Shown one piece after another: positions 21,311 to 32,400 of a DNA stretch of 64,000 nucleotides. The stretch comes from Cyrtodaria siliqua (Eukaryota > Mollusca > Bivalvia > Adapedonta > Hiatellidae). The notes beneath the pieces are model-generated. The model was not told the DNA's origin. It made no database searches and worked only from the letters and a program-made list of their open reading frames with translations. Position 1 is the first letter of the stretch, and each line of letters starts with the position of its first letter. The position numbers and the translations under genes were made by a program. Location: positions 62,001-126,000 of the forward strand of contig JAWPHD010005114.1 of assembly GCA_037043455.1 (NCBI GenBank), read 5' to 3'.

Positions 21311-22365
21311 GATGGAGCGCTGATCTTAACACCGTGACATTTATTTTACTTTATATTGGAGTGTAAGAAAATGTTGAAACGGTAACGTTTATGCAGTATA
21401 CAAGGTGAACGCTGAGACGTAACTACTTTACGACACCGATGTGCACGCTGAGACGTCACTACTTTACGACACCGCTGTGCACGCTGAGACGTCAATCGTG
21501 AACGCTCGGCCAATCCCGTCATTTCTTCGGGATCCCGCCTCGTGTGTTTCACGGCTCTTCGGTATGTTCAAAATCTTTACATTCTGTTAGCCGGAAGGCA
21601 ACGGCACAGAAAATAGTGCACTGTTGCTATGTAAACAATACAGCCGATACCCACACGTGTTGGTGTGTAATTTGCGTTGAGTGTTTGTTGTTTACAATGC
21701 AGATGATGGTTTTATTACTGCTTTCACGTAAATAAACTATAGATGGAGCAATTGGCTAAATGACATTGCAAAATGTTGAAGATAAGTTTGATTTTGAATG
21801 CAAATTCGTTTTGGCGGAAATCTGACGCCCGTCACTCTAGTATGACGTAACCAATATGGAAACCTGCGTATTACATTCGAGTCATGCTGCGAAGCAGTGT
21901 ACGAGATGTTGCGAATGGCTGAGACGTCACTACGGAGCACGCGGGGACTACGACGACGACATTGTGGTTCTTCGTAAAATCGCCTTAATGATATAGGATG
22001 CCTTACGCGCCGTGTTGGTGAACCTTATTGACACGGCGGTATTAAGAAAAGTGGCGAGCAATTAAAATAAATTGTACTTTATCGAAAATATATGGAACAC
22101 ATTGAGTCGACCGACACGTTTAAGGAGCATGGTATCACAATATGTAATGCGAAACAGAATGGTCTCGTAATGCGACGAAAATGAGTATTAAATGTATTGT
22201 ATACTCATTATGTTTACACATTGGATCACCAAAAGCACATCGTATTATTTGTGTCACAATGAGCTTTCGAATGTTTATACGCTGAGTATGCGTCGAATAT
22301 TGTGTAACTAATGTTATAAGAAGTAGTAACCGTACATATATCACAAATGCAATACAGCAGGTTCG
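21311..22365. other. Unassigned, relatively CpG-rich spacer
   Basis: Contains a doubled ACGCTGAGACGT(A/C)ACTACTTTACGACACCG motif (21408-21480), with another GCTGAGACGTCA near 21920. No ORF longer than about 90 codons and no recognisable protein. Confidence 0.45.
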
Positions 22366-22642
22366 CAGGCGCGTAGCTGGGCTTACGCACCTACGCACGT
22401 GCGTACAAAAAAAACTGAAGGGGATGGGGTGGGAGGGTGAGTTGTATTAAAATTCTGTATGCCGTACCTGATTTAGTTTTGTCTTCTGTTTCAATGTGTA
22501 TTAAAATAGCAGTCAAAATAACCTTAAAATTGCTATGTAATATACGACAAAACTCACCTATGATCGTTTGGCAAAAAGAAAATACCCCCGGACCCCACTA
22601 GCGGAGGTGCGTAACTCAAATTTGGACCCAACTACGCGCCTG
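22366..22642. mobile_element. MITE-like element with 16-bp TIRs
   Basis: CAGGCGCGTAGCTGGG (22366-22381) is mirrored at 22627-22642 by CCCAACTACGCGCCTG (one mismatch). GCGTAGGTGCG/GGTGCGTAAC words lie just inside both ends. It is 277 bp and non-coding. Confidence 0.75.
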
Positions 22643-23084
22643 GTCCGTGATACAAAACGATTGCAATAACGTGTACAGTGAGTGTTTTAATTTAGTTTAA
22701 AACATCATGATAGCAAACGCTAACCTTAAAAATGTACAATATGGAGGTAATTTACATATAGGTCTATTGCCTCTTTTGATCACGGTGATTTTAGGCAATG
22801 TTTATTACGTATATATACGGTAATGGGTATTCAGTGTGTTCATTTGGGTTGAAAACCGCCAGTGACGTTGACTTGTATAATAGCTTTCACATCATGGCAA
22901 CGATATGATATTAAAATTATGTTGAATTAAAACTGTCATTTATCATCAACTGAACTTTGGAAGAATTGTGTGTGCTTCCCTAGGCATGACCATTCCAGGC
23001 CCACCAGGACCATCACCCACAATTAAGTCAAACTGATTATATGCATATATGTGTGGTACATTCACAAATACTAAATGTTCTATT
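22643..23084. other. Unassigned spacer
   Basis: AT-rich, no gene or repeat match recognised. Confidence 0.4.
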
Positions 23085-23385
23085 ACTTTAATTTCGAATA
23101 GGTGGTTTCACTACGCCAGTCTTTAAACATGTTAAAGGCTCTGAGTATTGTTTATTCACCCTTAGGTTATGTTGTCTGCTTTTTAATTTAGTATTATGAC
23201 TGTAACTCGTTTATGACAAAGTATTTTGTAAAACTTGGACCATCCGCCGCTGGACATGGAATGATATGATAATGTGCGTACCCTAGCTGTTTATGGATGG
23301 CTCAAATGTTCGCACTGTTGAGATTTTAAATATTGAGTTCTAATCATCCCGGAGATAGAGGGCGTGAACGGTGTCTATCGTGATC
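23085..23385 (+). repeat. Dispersed repeat family D, copy 1
   Basis: Shares with 43600-44045 the words TCGAATAGGTGGTTTCACTA (variant TCGAACAGGTGGTTCCACTA), CTGAGTATTGTTTATTCACC, ACTTGGACCATCCGCCGCTG and TTTTAAATATTGAGTTCT...CGGAGATAGAGGGCGTGAA. An inverted copy lies at 40.0-40.75 kb. Confidence 0.65.
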
Positions 23386-23389
23386 GGTG

Positions 23390-23640
23390 ATTTCCAGTTT
23401 TTCTTTCATACTTTTTTCTTTTGTCCAGATCAGGCTTATAGTTTGGCGATTTCCGGCTGTCCGTCCATCAGTCCATCCGTCCGTCCGTATACTCGTTTTG
23501 ACGTTTTTGTTAATGTTTTGGCTGAATGTGTGTTTGTCCTCATTTCTCAATAACGAATTATCCGAAGGCGTTGAAACTTGGCACATGTTCATTATCATTA
23601 CACAACGTTAAATGGCAAGAACCGTAACTCTGTCATGTAT
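23390..23640 (+). repeat. CCGTCCGT-bearing repeat end
   Basis: GTCCGTCCATCAGTCCATCC and GTCCGTCCGTATAC lead into TTATCCGAAGGCGTTGAAAC and TTGGCACATG. This is the head of a tandem-type dispersed repeat comparable in style to 10.8 kb. Overlapping frames on both strands are repeat shadows. Confidence 0.5.
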
Positions 23641-24058
23641 TTTACCTCAATTATCCTTTTTTTTTTTAAATGTTTCAGTTAAAATGTTGAAAACGGGGTT
23701 CGCCCCACTGTTGGTGCATCATTTGTTATAACAGTAGAATGCTACAACTCAGTTACCACGTCAATGAAGCTGGAGCCATCTTTGGGGCTATTTCTGACAC
23801 CACTGACGAGACCACATCCAAAACAATGAGCATAATAAAGTATGCCAACACGAGGGAGGCACTCATGTGGACGAATGTTACCCACTTCAGTGGTAGGCAG
23901 TGGCACTATTCTTGCCTGAGATTTACACGACACTTCCTAGTCGAAGGCGGTACCGCTAATGGTAACCATTTCGTATTTGTGATAAGTCACACTTATTTGC
24001 TTTTAAATATATAAATGTTGCTGTAAATGCGTGTTTTGGGATGGGCTGCGTTCAGAGG

Positions 24059-24326
24059 CATTTCATGGTCCGCGTATTAACTTTCATATCTCATCCAACC
24101 CCTTCTCCAAGAAGCGGAAACGGGGTTGGCTGGGGTATGAAATAAGAACAAATGTTGGCTTAAAAAGTTTGCATATTGTAACATTACACCACTTTAAATA
24201 CCTAAATTTAAATAGGTTCTAGCCTTTTTTTCAGTAAAAATATTTTAACGTGTTTTATTGTCGAAATATCCGTTATAAAACTTGTTTTCTCATCGCTTAA
24301 TGGAATTGAGGCGGGACACGTAAATG
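24059..24326. mobile_element. MITE-like element, family C, inverted eroded copy
   Basis: Reverse complement of the 5787 and 36513 copies: CATACCCCA-type hairpin (CATCCAACCCCTTCTCCAAG...GGGGTTGGCTGGGGTATG), TATCCGTTATAAAAC, TCTCATCGCTTAATGG. Ends CATTTCATGGTCC and GGGACACGTAAATG are degraded forms of the 13-bp TIR. Confidence 0.7.
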
Positions 24327-24459
24327 ATATTGCATCTCCTGTTACACTTTTGCATCTACTTATGTTTAACATAGTTTACTGATTGTGCAACTATGTATGT
24401 ATAATATTGTATATGATAAATTCGCAAACCTGTTATATACAGTACATTATAATTTCTCG

Positions 24460-27400
24460 TTAATGCTATAACCGATTATGTATATATGTTAATGCTATTA
24501 TGTATCCGTGTTAATGCTATAACCGATTATGTATCACTGTTAATGCTATGACTGATTATGTATCCGTGTTAATGCTATGACTGATTATGTATCCGTGTTA
24601 ATGCTATTATGTATCCGTGTTAATGCTATAACTGATGATGTATCCGTGTTAATGCTATAACTGATTATGTATCCGTGCTAATGATATGTAACTGATTATG
24701 TATCCGTGTTAATGCTATAACTGATTATGTATCCGTGTTAATAGTATAACCGATTATGTATCCATGTTAATGTTATAACCGATTAAGTATCCGTGTTAAT
24801 GCTATAACTGATTAAGTATCCGTGTTAATGCTATTATGTATCCGTGTTAATGCTATAACTGATTATGATCCCGTGTTAATGCTATAACCGATTATGTATC
24901 CGTGTTAATGCAATAACCGATTATGTATCCACGTTTATGCTATAACCGATTATGTATCCGTGTTAATGCTATAATGTACCCGTATTATGATAGAACCGAT
25001 TATATATCTTGTTAATGATTACTATAACAGATTATGTATCCGTGTTAATGCTATAAACGATTATGTATCCGTGTTAATGCTATAACTGATTATGTATCCG
25101 TGTTAATGATATAACCGATTATTTATCCGTGTTAATGCTATAACCGATTATGAATCTGTGTTAATGCATTAACTGATTATGTATCCGAGTTAATGATATT
25201 ATGCATCCGTGTTAATGCTATAACCGAGTATGTATCCGTGTTAATGCTATAACTAATTATGTATCCGAGTTAATGCTATTATGCATCCGTGTTAATGCTA
25301 TTATGTACCCCTTTTCATGCTAGAACTGATTATGTATCCGTGTTAATGCTATAACCGATTATATATCCGAGTTAAAGCTAATATGTATCGCGTTAATGCT
25401 ATAACTGATGATGTATCCGTGTTAATTCTATTATGTATCCGTGTTAATGCTATAAACTAATATGTATCCATGTTAATGCTATAACTGATTATGTATCCGA
25501 ATTAGTGCTATTATGTACCCGTGTTAATGCTAGAACTGATTATGTATCCGGGTTAATGCTATAACCGATTATATATCCGAGTTAATGCTATAATCGGTTA
25601 TATATCCGTGTTAATGCTATTATGTATCCGTGTTAATGCTATAACTGATGATGTATCCGTGTTAATGCTATAACTGATTATGTATCCGTGTTAATGCTAT
25701 AACTGATTAAGTATCCGTGTTAATATTATAAACGAAAATGTATCCCTGTTAATGCTATAAACGAATAAATATCCGTGTTAATGCTATAACTGATTGCGTA
25801 TCCGTGTTAACGTTATTATGTATCCGCGTTAATGCTATAAATGATTATATATCCGTGTTAATGCTGTTATGTATCCGTGTTAATGCTATAACTGATGATG
25901 TATCCGTGTTAATGATATGTAACTGATTAAGTATCTGTGTTAATGCTATAACTGATTATGTTTCCGTGTTAATGCTATAAGTGACTATGTATCCGTAGTA
26001 TTGATATTATGTATCCGTGTGAATGCTATTATGTATTCGTGTTAATGCTATAACTGATTATGTATACGTGTTAATGCTATTATGTATCCGTGTTAATGCT
26101 ATAACTGATGATGTATCCGTGTTCATGATATGTAACTGATTATGTATCCGTGTTAATGCTATAACTGATTATGTATCCGTGTTAATGCTATTATGTATCC
26201 ATGTTAATGCTATAACTGATGATGTATCCGTGTTAATGCTATGTAACTGATTATGTATCCGTGCTAATGCTATAACTGATCATACATACCTGTTAATGAT
26301 ATTATGTATCTTGTTAATGCTATAACTGATTACGTATCCGTGTTAATTAACGCTATTATGTATACGTGTTAATGCTATAACTGATTATATATCCTTGTTA
26401 ATGCTATAACCGATTACGTATCCGTGTTAACGCTATAACCGTTTATGCATCCGTGCTAATGCTATTATGTATCCGTGTCAATGCTATAACTGATTATGTA
26501 TCTGTGTTAATGCTATAACCGATTAGGTATTCGTGATAATTCTACAACTGAAAATGTATCCGAGTTAATGTTATTATATATCCGTGTTAATGCTATTATC
26601 CGTGTTAATGCTATAACTGTTATGTATCCGTGTTAATGCTATAACCGATTATGTATCCGAGGTAATGCTATTATGTATCCGTGTTAATGATATAGCTGAT
26701 GATATATCCGTTTTAATGCTATATAAGTGATTATGAATCCGTGTAAATGCTATAACTGATTACGTATCCGTGTTAACTCTATAACTGATTAAGTATCCGT
26801 GTTAATATTATAACTGATTATATATCCGGGTTAATGCTATAATTGATCATGTATCCGAGTTAATGCTATAACCTATTATGTATCCGTGTTAATACTATAA
26901 CCGATTATGTATCCGTGTTAATGCTATAACTGATTAAGAATCCGTGTTAATGTTATAATTGATTATGTATCCGTGTTAATGTTGTAACTGATTATGTATC
27001 CGTCTTAATTCTATTACCGATTATGTATCCGAGTTAACGCTATAACTGATTGTGTTCCATTGTTAATGCTATAACTGATTATGTATCCGTGTTAATGCTA
27101 TTATGTATCCGTGTTAATGCTATAACTGATTATGTATCAGAGTTAACGCTATAACTGATTTTGTATCCGTGTTAATGCTATTATGTATCCGTGTTAATGC
27201 TAGAACTGATTATGTATCACTGTTAATGATATAACCGATTATATATCCGAGTAAATGCTATAACGGATAATGTATCCGTGCTAATGCCATTATGTATCCG
27301 TGTTAATGCTATAACTGATTATGTATCAATGTTAACGCTATAAACGTATCTGTATCCGTGTTAATGCTATAGCTGATAATGTATCTGTGTTAATGCTATA

Positions 27401-27913
27401 ACTGATTACGTATCAATGTTAATGCTATTATGTATCCGTGTTAATGCTATAAATGATTATATATCCGTGTTAATGCTATTATGTATCCGTGTTAATGCTA
27501 TAACTGATTATATATCCGTGTTAATGCTATAACTGATTATGTATCCGTATTAACGCTACAACTGATTATGTATCCGTGTTAATGCTATTTTGTATCCGTG
27601 TTAATGCTTTAACCGATTATGTATCCGTGTTAATGATATTGTGTATCCGTGTTAATGCTATAACCGATTATGCATCCGTGCTAATGCTATTATGTATCCG
27701 TGTTACTGATATAACTGATTATGTATCTGTGTTTATTCTAAAACCGATTACGTATCCGTGTTAAGTCTACAACTGATTATGTATCCAAGTTAATGCTATT
27801 ATGAATCCGTGTTAATGCTATTATTTATCCGTGTTAATGCTATAACTGTTATGTATCTGTGTTAATGCTATAACCGATTATGTATCCGAGTTAATGCTAT
27901 ATAACTGATTATG
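24460..27913. repeat. Second satellite: 29-bp and 22-bp units, left part
   Basis: A tandem array of units around GTGTTAATGCTATAACTGAT followed by TATGTATCC. The full unit is 29 bp; a recurrent 22-bp form reads GCTATTATGTATCCGTG, lacking the 7-bp AACTGAT. CTGAT and CCGAT subtypes are interspersed. Unlike the first satellite the units are more scattered in sequence and no long-range register is obvious. The array is broken at 27914 by a LINE and resumes at 29276. Confidence 0.96.
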
Positions 27914-29275
27914 AATGAGTGTATTTTGAATGGTGTTTTACGGCACGTCGACACATAAATAGGTCATATTATGCGCAAAAACCGACGAAAATGAAGAAAT
28001 TAAGCAGTAATTAAAAATTAATGTAAATATATCAAGATCAAACTATTAAAAAATAAGGGATAATATGGTAGTAATATAAACTATATATTTAAATCAACAA
28101 ATGCCCGTCAACGGGTATATAAACAATTAAATATATATAAGAACACATTATAATGATTTATATAGCCCGATTTCTTTGAGGAAATCTAAAACAAGACTAA
28201 CATCTATAGTATCAAATAACTCTTTCATATTATTAACATTGTAGTACCATTGACGCATAGGATCAAAGTCTACACATTCCAACAATATGTGTTTGACCGT
28301 TAACAGTGCAAAGCAGGGTATACATTCTGGTAATTGCTCAGCTTGTAATAAATATAAATGAGTATAACGTGTATGCCCTATCCTCCACCGGGCTAGGACA
28401 ACTTCTTCTCGACGAATGGGTCAACTAGAAGAACGCCATTCTCCAAGTAATGGTTTAATTGAAAGGAGTTTATTGTTAACTGACAAATACCAAGCGACTT
28501 GCCAAGAGTTACGAATAAATGTGCTGATACAACTTTTAAAATCAGTATAAGGTAATTTAGCATTAGAGATATGTAAATATAATGCTGCTTTAGCAGCACT
28601 ATCAGCTCTATCATTACCAGGTATTCATACATGGCTTGGAAGCCAGCAGAAAGTAATAATATTATCAACTAAAAGATAATTGTACTTTTCTAAAAGCTGA
28701 AGCACAACTGGGTTATCATGTTTCATATTACCCAGTGCTTGGAGAAATGAAAGGGAATCAGAAAATATTACAAAATCGTCATCATCAGATTCCTGAATAT
28801 AATTTAAGGCAAGTTCAATTGCCTTAAGTTCAGCTGAAAAGATAGAGGCCTTGTCAGGCAGGCGGTTCTTTGTGCTGTGTTTGTGAATAACAGCTGCTGC
28901 AGATACATTATCTCCATCTTTAGAACCATCTGTGTATATATGTTGAAAGTTACTGTATTTCGATTTAATTTCATTAAATTTGCTTTGAAAGACAGAAGGG
29001 TCTGTACTGGATTTGTTACTATTACAAAGATCAAAAATAATTGTTGGTGTTTCCAAAGTCCACGGTGGAATTTGTGGTACTTTGTGCTTGGCAATCAAAT
29101 TTAGGTCGATTTCAGTGTCTCTTAATTTTGGTTTAATACGAAGACCAAACGGTCGAATGTCCTTCGGTTTTCGATCAAAAAGAGGTTCATAACTAGGATT
29201 AAAAACATTTTCGAAAGTTGGGTTTGAAGGGTTAGATTTTAATTTAATGGCATATTGTAGGGCTAATTTGTCCCG
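27914..29275 (-). mobile_element. 5'-truncated Jockey-like LINE inserted in the satellite
   Basis: The minus strand carries the 3' end of a non-LTR retrotransposon of about 1.36 kb. It is flanked on both sides by AACTGATTATG (27903-27913 and 29276-29286). This is consistent with an 11-bp target-site duplication, although the host array is itself made of that motif. The 3' end reads GCCGTAAAACACCATTC, a tail typical of mollusc LINE/SINE pairs. Everything upstream of the RNase H region is missing, as expected from incomplete reverse transcription. Confidence 0.9.
28148..29275 (-). pseudogene. LINE ORF2 C-terminus: RNase H and zinc knuckle, two in-frame stops
   Basis: One reading frame runs from the truncated left edge of the LINE to a TAA at 28148-28150. 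After a connecting region (SYEPLFDRKPKDIRPFGLR) comes an RNase H domain with the expected blocks: HIYTDGSKDG, FSAELKAIELALNYI, FSDSLSFLQAL and FCWLPSHV. They carry the catalytic acidic residues of YTDGS, the glutamate of AELKA and the aspartate of FSDS. A stop follows directly after WLPSHV, where related elements have glycine, and a second stop follows about 65 codons on. The frame then resumes through RREEVVLARWRIGHTRY and a C-x2-C-x8-H-x4-C knuckle (CIPCFALLTVKHILLEC). The enzyme degrades RNA in RNA:DNA hybrids during retrotransposition. This copy is dead but not very old. Confidence 0.9.
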
Positions 29276-29905
29276 AACTGATTATGTATCCGTGTTAATG
29301 CTATAACTGATTATGTATCCGTGTAATGCGTATCCATGTTAATGCTATAACTGATTATGTATCCGAGTTAATGCTGTATATGTATCCGTGTTAATGATAT
29401 AACTGATGACGTATCCGTGTTAATGCTATTATGTATCCGTGTTAATACTATAACTGATTATGTATTCGTGTTAATGCTATAACAGATTATGTATCCGAGT
29501 TAATGCTATAACAGATTATGTATCCGAGTTAATGCTGTATATGTATTCGTGTTAATGCTATAACTGATTATGTATCCGAGTTAATGCTATAACAGATTAT
29601 GTATCCGAGTTAATGCTATAACAGATTATGTATCCGTGTTAATGCTATAACTGATTATGTATCCGAGTTAATGCTATAACAGATTATGTATCCGTGTTAA
29701 TGCTATAACTGATTATGTATCCGAGTTAATGCTATAACAGATTATGTATCCGTGTTAATGCTATAACAGATTATGTATCCGTGATAATGCTATTATGTAT
29801 CCGTGTTAATGCTATAACTGATTATGTATCCGAGTTAATGCTATAACTGATTATGTATTCGTATTAATGCTATAACCGATTATGTATCCGTGTTACTGGT
29901 TTGAT
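29276..29905. repeat. Second satellite, right part
   Basis: Continuation of the 29-bp array after the LINE. Here the subtype CCGAGTTAATGCTATAACAG (with ACAGAT in place of ACTGAT) is tandemly amplified at 29480-29770, so this flank has homogenised independently of the left part. Confidence 0.95.
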
Positions 29906-30044
29906 ATATATATATCTGTTAAATGTAGGTTACGAATCGTCTAGTTTATGAAACAGGAGATTTGCATTCAGCGACGAAAAAACTAGTTTTAAAACAATTC
30001 ACTGAACTCTTTGCATACAATCAATATTAGCAAGAGATCAATGA
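29906..30044. other. Junction between satellite and the 320-bp repeat
   Basis: Short AT-rich junction with a TA run at about 29910. Nothing recognised. Confidence 0.4.
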
Positions 30045-32400
30045 CTTTGAAGCTCTACTGATAGGTTTTTGATAGCTAGATCAGCATTCCTGTGAAGTTT
30101 CATGGAAATCTGTCAAATAGTTTCAGAGGAGTAGTCGCTACACGCTTTTACTATATAGCTATGTAAACAAAGATGGCCGCGGCAGCCATGCTTAATGTTG
30201 AATCAAAATAATTTTCAACAAGGACCAATACCATGCCATGCTGATCATTTTAGAAAAAGTCCCATATCAATATTACTTATAGTTTTCAAGAAATAGTCGC
30301 TACAAATTCGTTTTTTAAAAATATATCTTTAGCCGTGACGGCCATCTTAAATTTCCGGCAGACATGAAATTTTGCTAGAATCAACTAGATATCAACAGCA
30401 ACATTCCTGTGAAGTTTCATGAAAATCCGAAAAGTAATTTCAGAGGAGTAGTCGCTACACGCATTTACTATATAACTCCATGTAAAGAAAGATGGCGGCT
30501 GGCAGCCATGTTTAACGTTGAATCGAAATGATTTTCGACAATGGCCACCAACCTCATATCATGCTGATCATTTTAGAAAAAGTCCCATATCATATCACTT
30601 ATAGTTTTCAGGAAGTAGTCGCTACAAAGTTGTACTTAAAATCTATTTCTAGCCGTGGCGGCCATCTTGAATAACCGGCTGGTCTGATATTTTACTAGGA
30701 TCAACTAGACATCAAGAGCAACATTCCAGTGAAGTTTCATGAAAATCTGTCATGTAGTGTCAGAGGAGTAGTTACAAATTGTTATAATTGTATAAATCTA
30801 TGCAAACAAAGATGGCCGCTGACGGCCATGTTTAAAGTCAAATCAAAACAATTTTCAACAAGGCTCAACATCATGTCATGCTGATCATTTTAGAAAAAGT
30901 CCCATATCAATATCCCTTATAGTTTTCAAGAAATAGTTGCTACCAACTTGTTTTTTAAAGATCTATTTTTAGCCATGGCGGCCATCTTGATTTACCGGCT
31001 GGACTGAAATTTTGCTAGAATCAACTAGACATCAAGAGCAACATTACTGTAAAGTTTCATGAACATCCGTCAAGCAGTTTCAGAGGAGTAATCGCTACAC
31101 GTTCTCATTATATAACACTATGTAAACAAAGATGGCCCCTGGCAGCCATGTTTAATGTCAAATCAAAATGATTTTCGACAAGGATCAACATCATGTCATG
31201 CTGATCATTTTAGTCATTAAGTACAACATTCGTGGGAAGTTTCATGAAAATCCGTCAAGTAGTTTCAGAGGCGTAGTCGCTACACGTTTTCATTATATAA
31301 CTCTATGTAAATAAAGATGGCCCCTGGCAGCCATGTTTAATGTCAAATCAAAATGATTTTCATGAAAATCCGTCAAGTAGTTTCCGAGGCGTAGTCGCTA
31401 CAAGTGTTTACTATGTAACTCTATGTAAACAAAGATGGCCGCTGGCGGCCATGTTTGATGTCGAATCAAAATTAATTTCAACAAGGATCAACATCAAGTC
31501 ATGCTGATCATTTTAGCAAAAGCCCATATCAATATCACTTAAAGTTTTCAAGAAGTAGTCGCTACAAAATTGGTTTTAAAATCTATTTTTAACCGCGCCG
31601 ACCATCTTGAATATTTGGCCGACCTGAAATTTTGCTATGATCAACAAGACATCAAGAGCAACATTTCTGTGAAGTTTCATGAAAATTCGTCAAGTAGTTT
31701 CAGAGGAGTAGTCGCTATAAATATATACTATACAAACTCTAGGTAAAAAAAGATGGCCATTGGCAGCCATGTTTAATGTTGAATCAAAATAATTTTCAAC
31801 ATGGATCAACATCATGTCATGCTGATCATTTTAGAAAAAGTCCCATATCAATATCACTTATAATTTTCAAGAAGAAGTCGCTACAAACTTGTTTTTTAAA
31901 AATCTGTTGTTAACCATGGCGGCCATCTTGAATTTCTAGCCGATCTGAAATATTCTAGGATCAACTAGAAATCAAGAGCAACATTCCTGTGAAGTTTCAT
32001 GAAAAACTGTCATGTAGTTTCAGAGGAGTAGTCCTACAAGTGTTTACTACATAAAATATTTGTAAACAAAGATTGCCGCTGGCGGCCATGTTTACTGTCG
32101 AATTAAAATAATTTTCAATAAGGATCAACGTCATGTCACCCTGATCATATTAGAAAAAGTCCAATATCAATATTACTTACAGAAGTATTCGCTACAAACT
32201 TGTTTTTATATATCTATTTTTAGCCGTGGCAGCCATTTTGAATTTCCGGTCGACCTGAAATTTTGCTAGAATCAGCTAGGCATCAAGAGAAACATTCCGT
32301 TGAAGTTTCGTGGAAATCTGTCGAGTAGTTTCAGAGGAGTATTCGCTACAATAAAAGTATACAAACGGACTGACGGACGGACGAACGCATAATCAACAAA
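30030..32400 (+). repeat. ~320-bp tandem repeat element, family F, copy 1 (about 7-8 units)
   Basis: It begins AAGAGATCAATGACTTTGAA. Units of about 310-330 bp carry AACATTCCTGTGAAGTTTCA, AGTAGTTTCAGAGGAGTAGT, AACAAAGATGGCCGCTGGCG, TCATGCTGATCATTTTAGAA and CCCATATCAATATCACTTAT. Starts of the AACATT word lie near 30080, 30395, 30718, 31040, 31655, 31980 and 32290; the interval 31.2-31.4 kb holds shortened units. The right end is ACAAACGGACTGACGGACGG. A four-unit copy is at 51205-52375. Confidence 0.9.
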
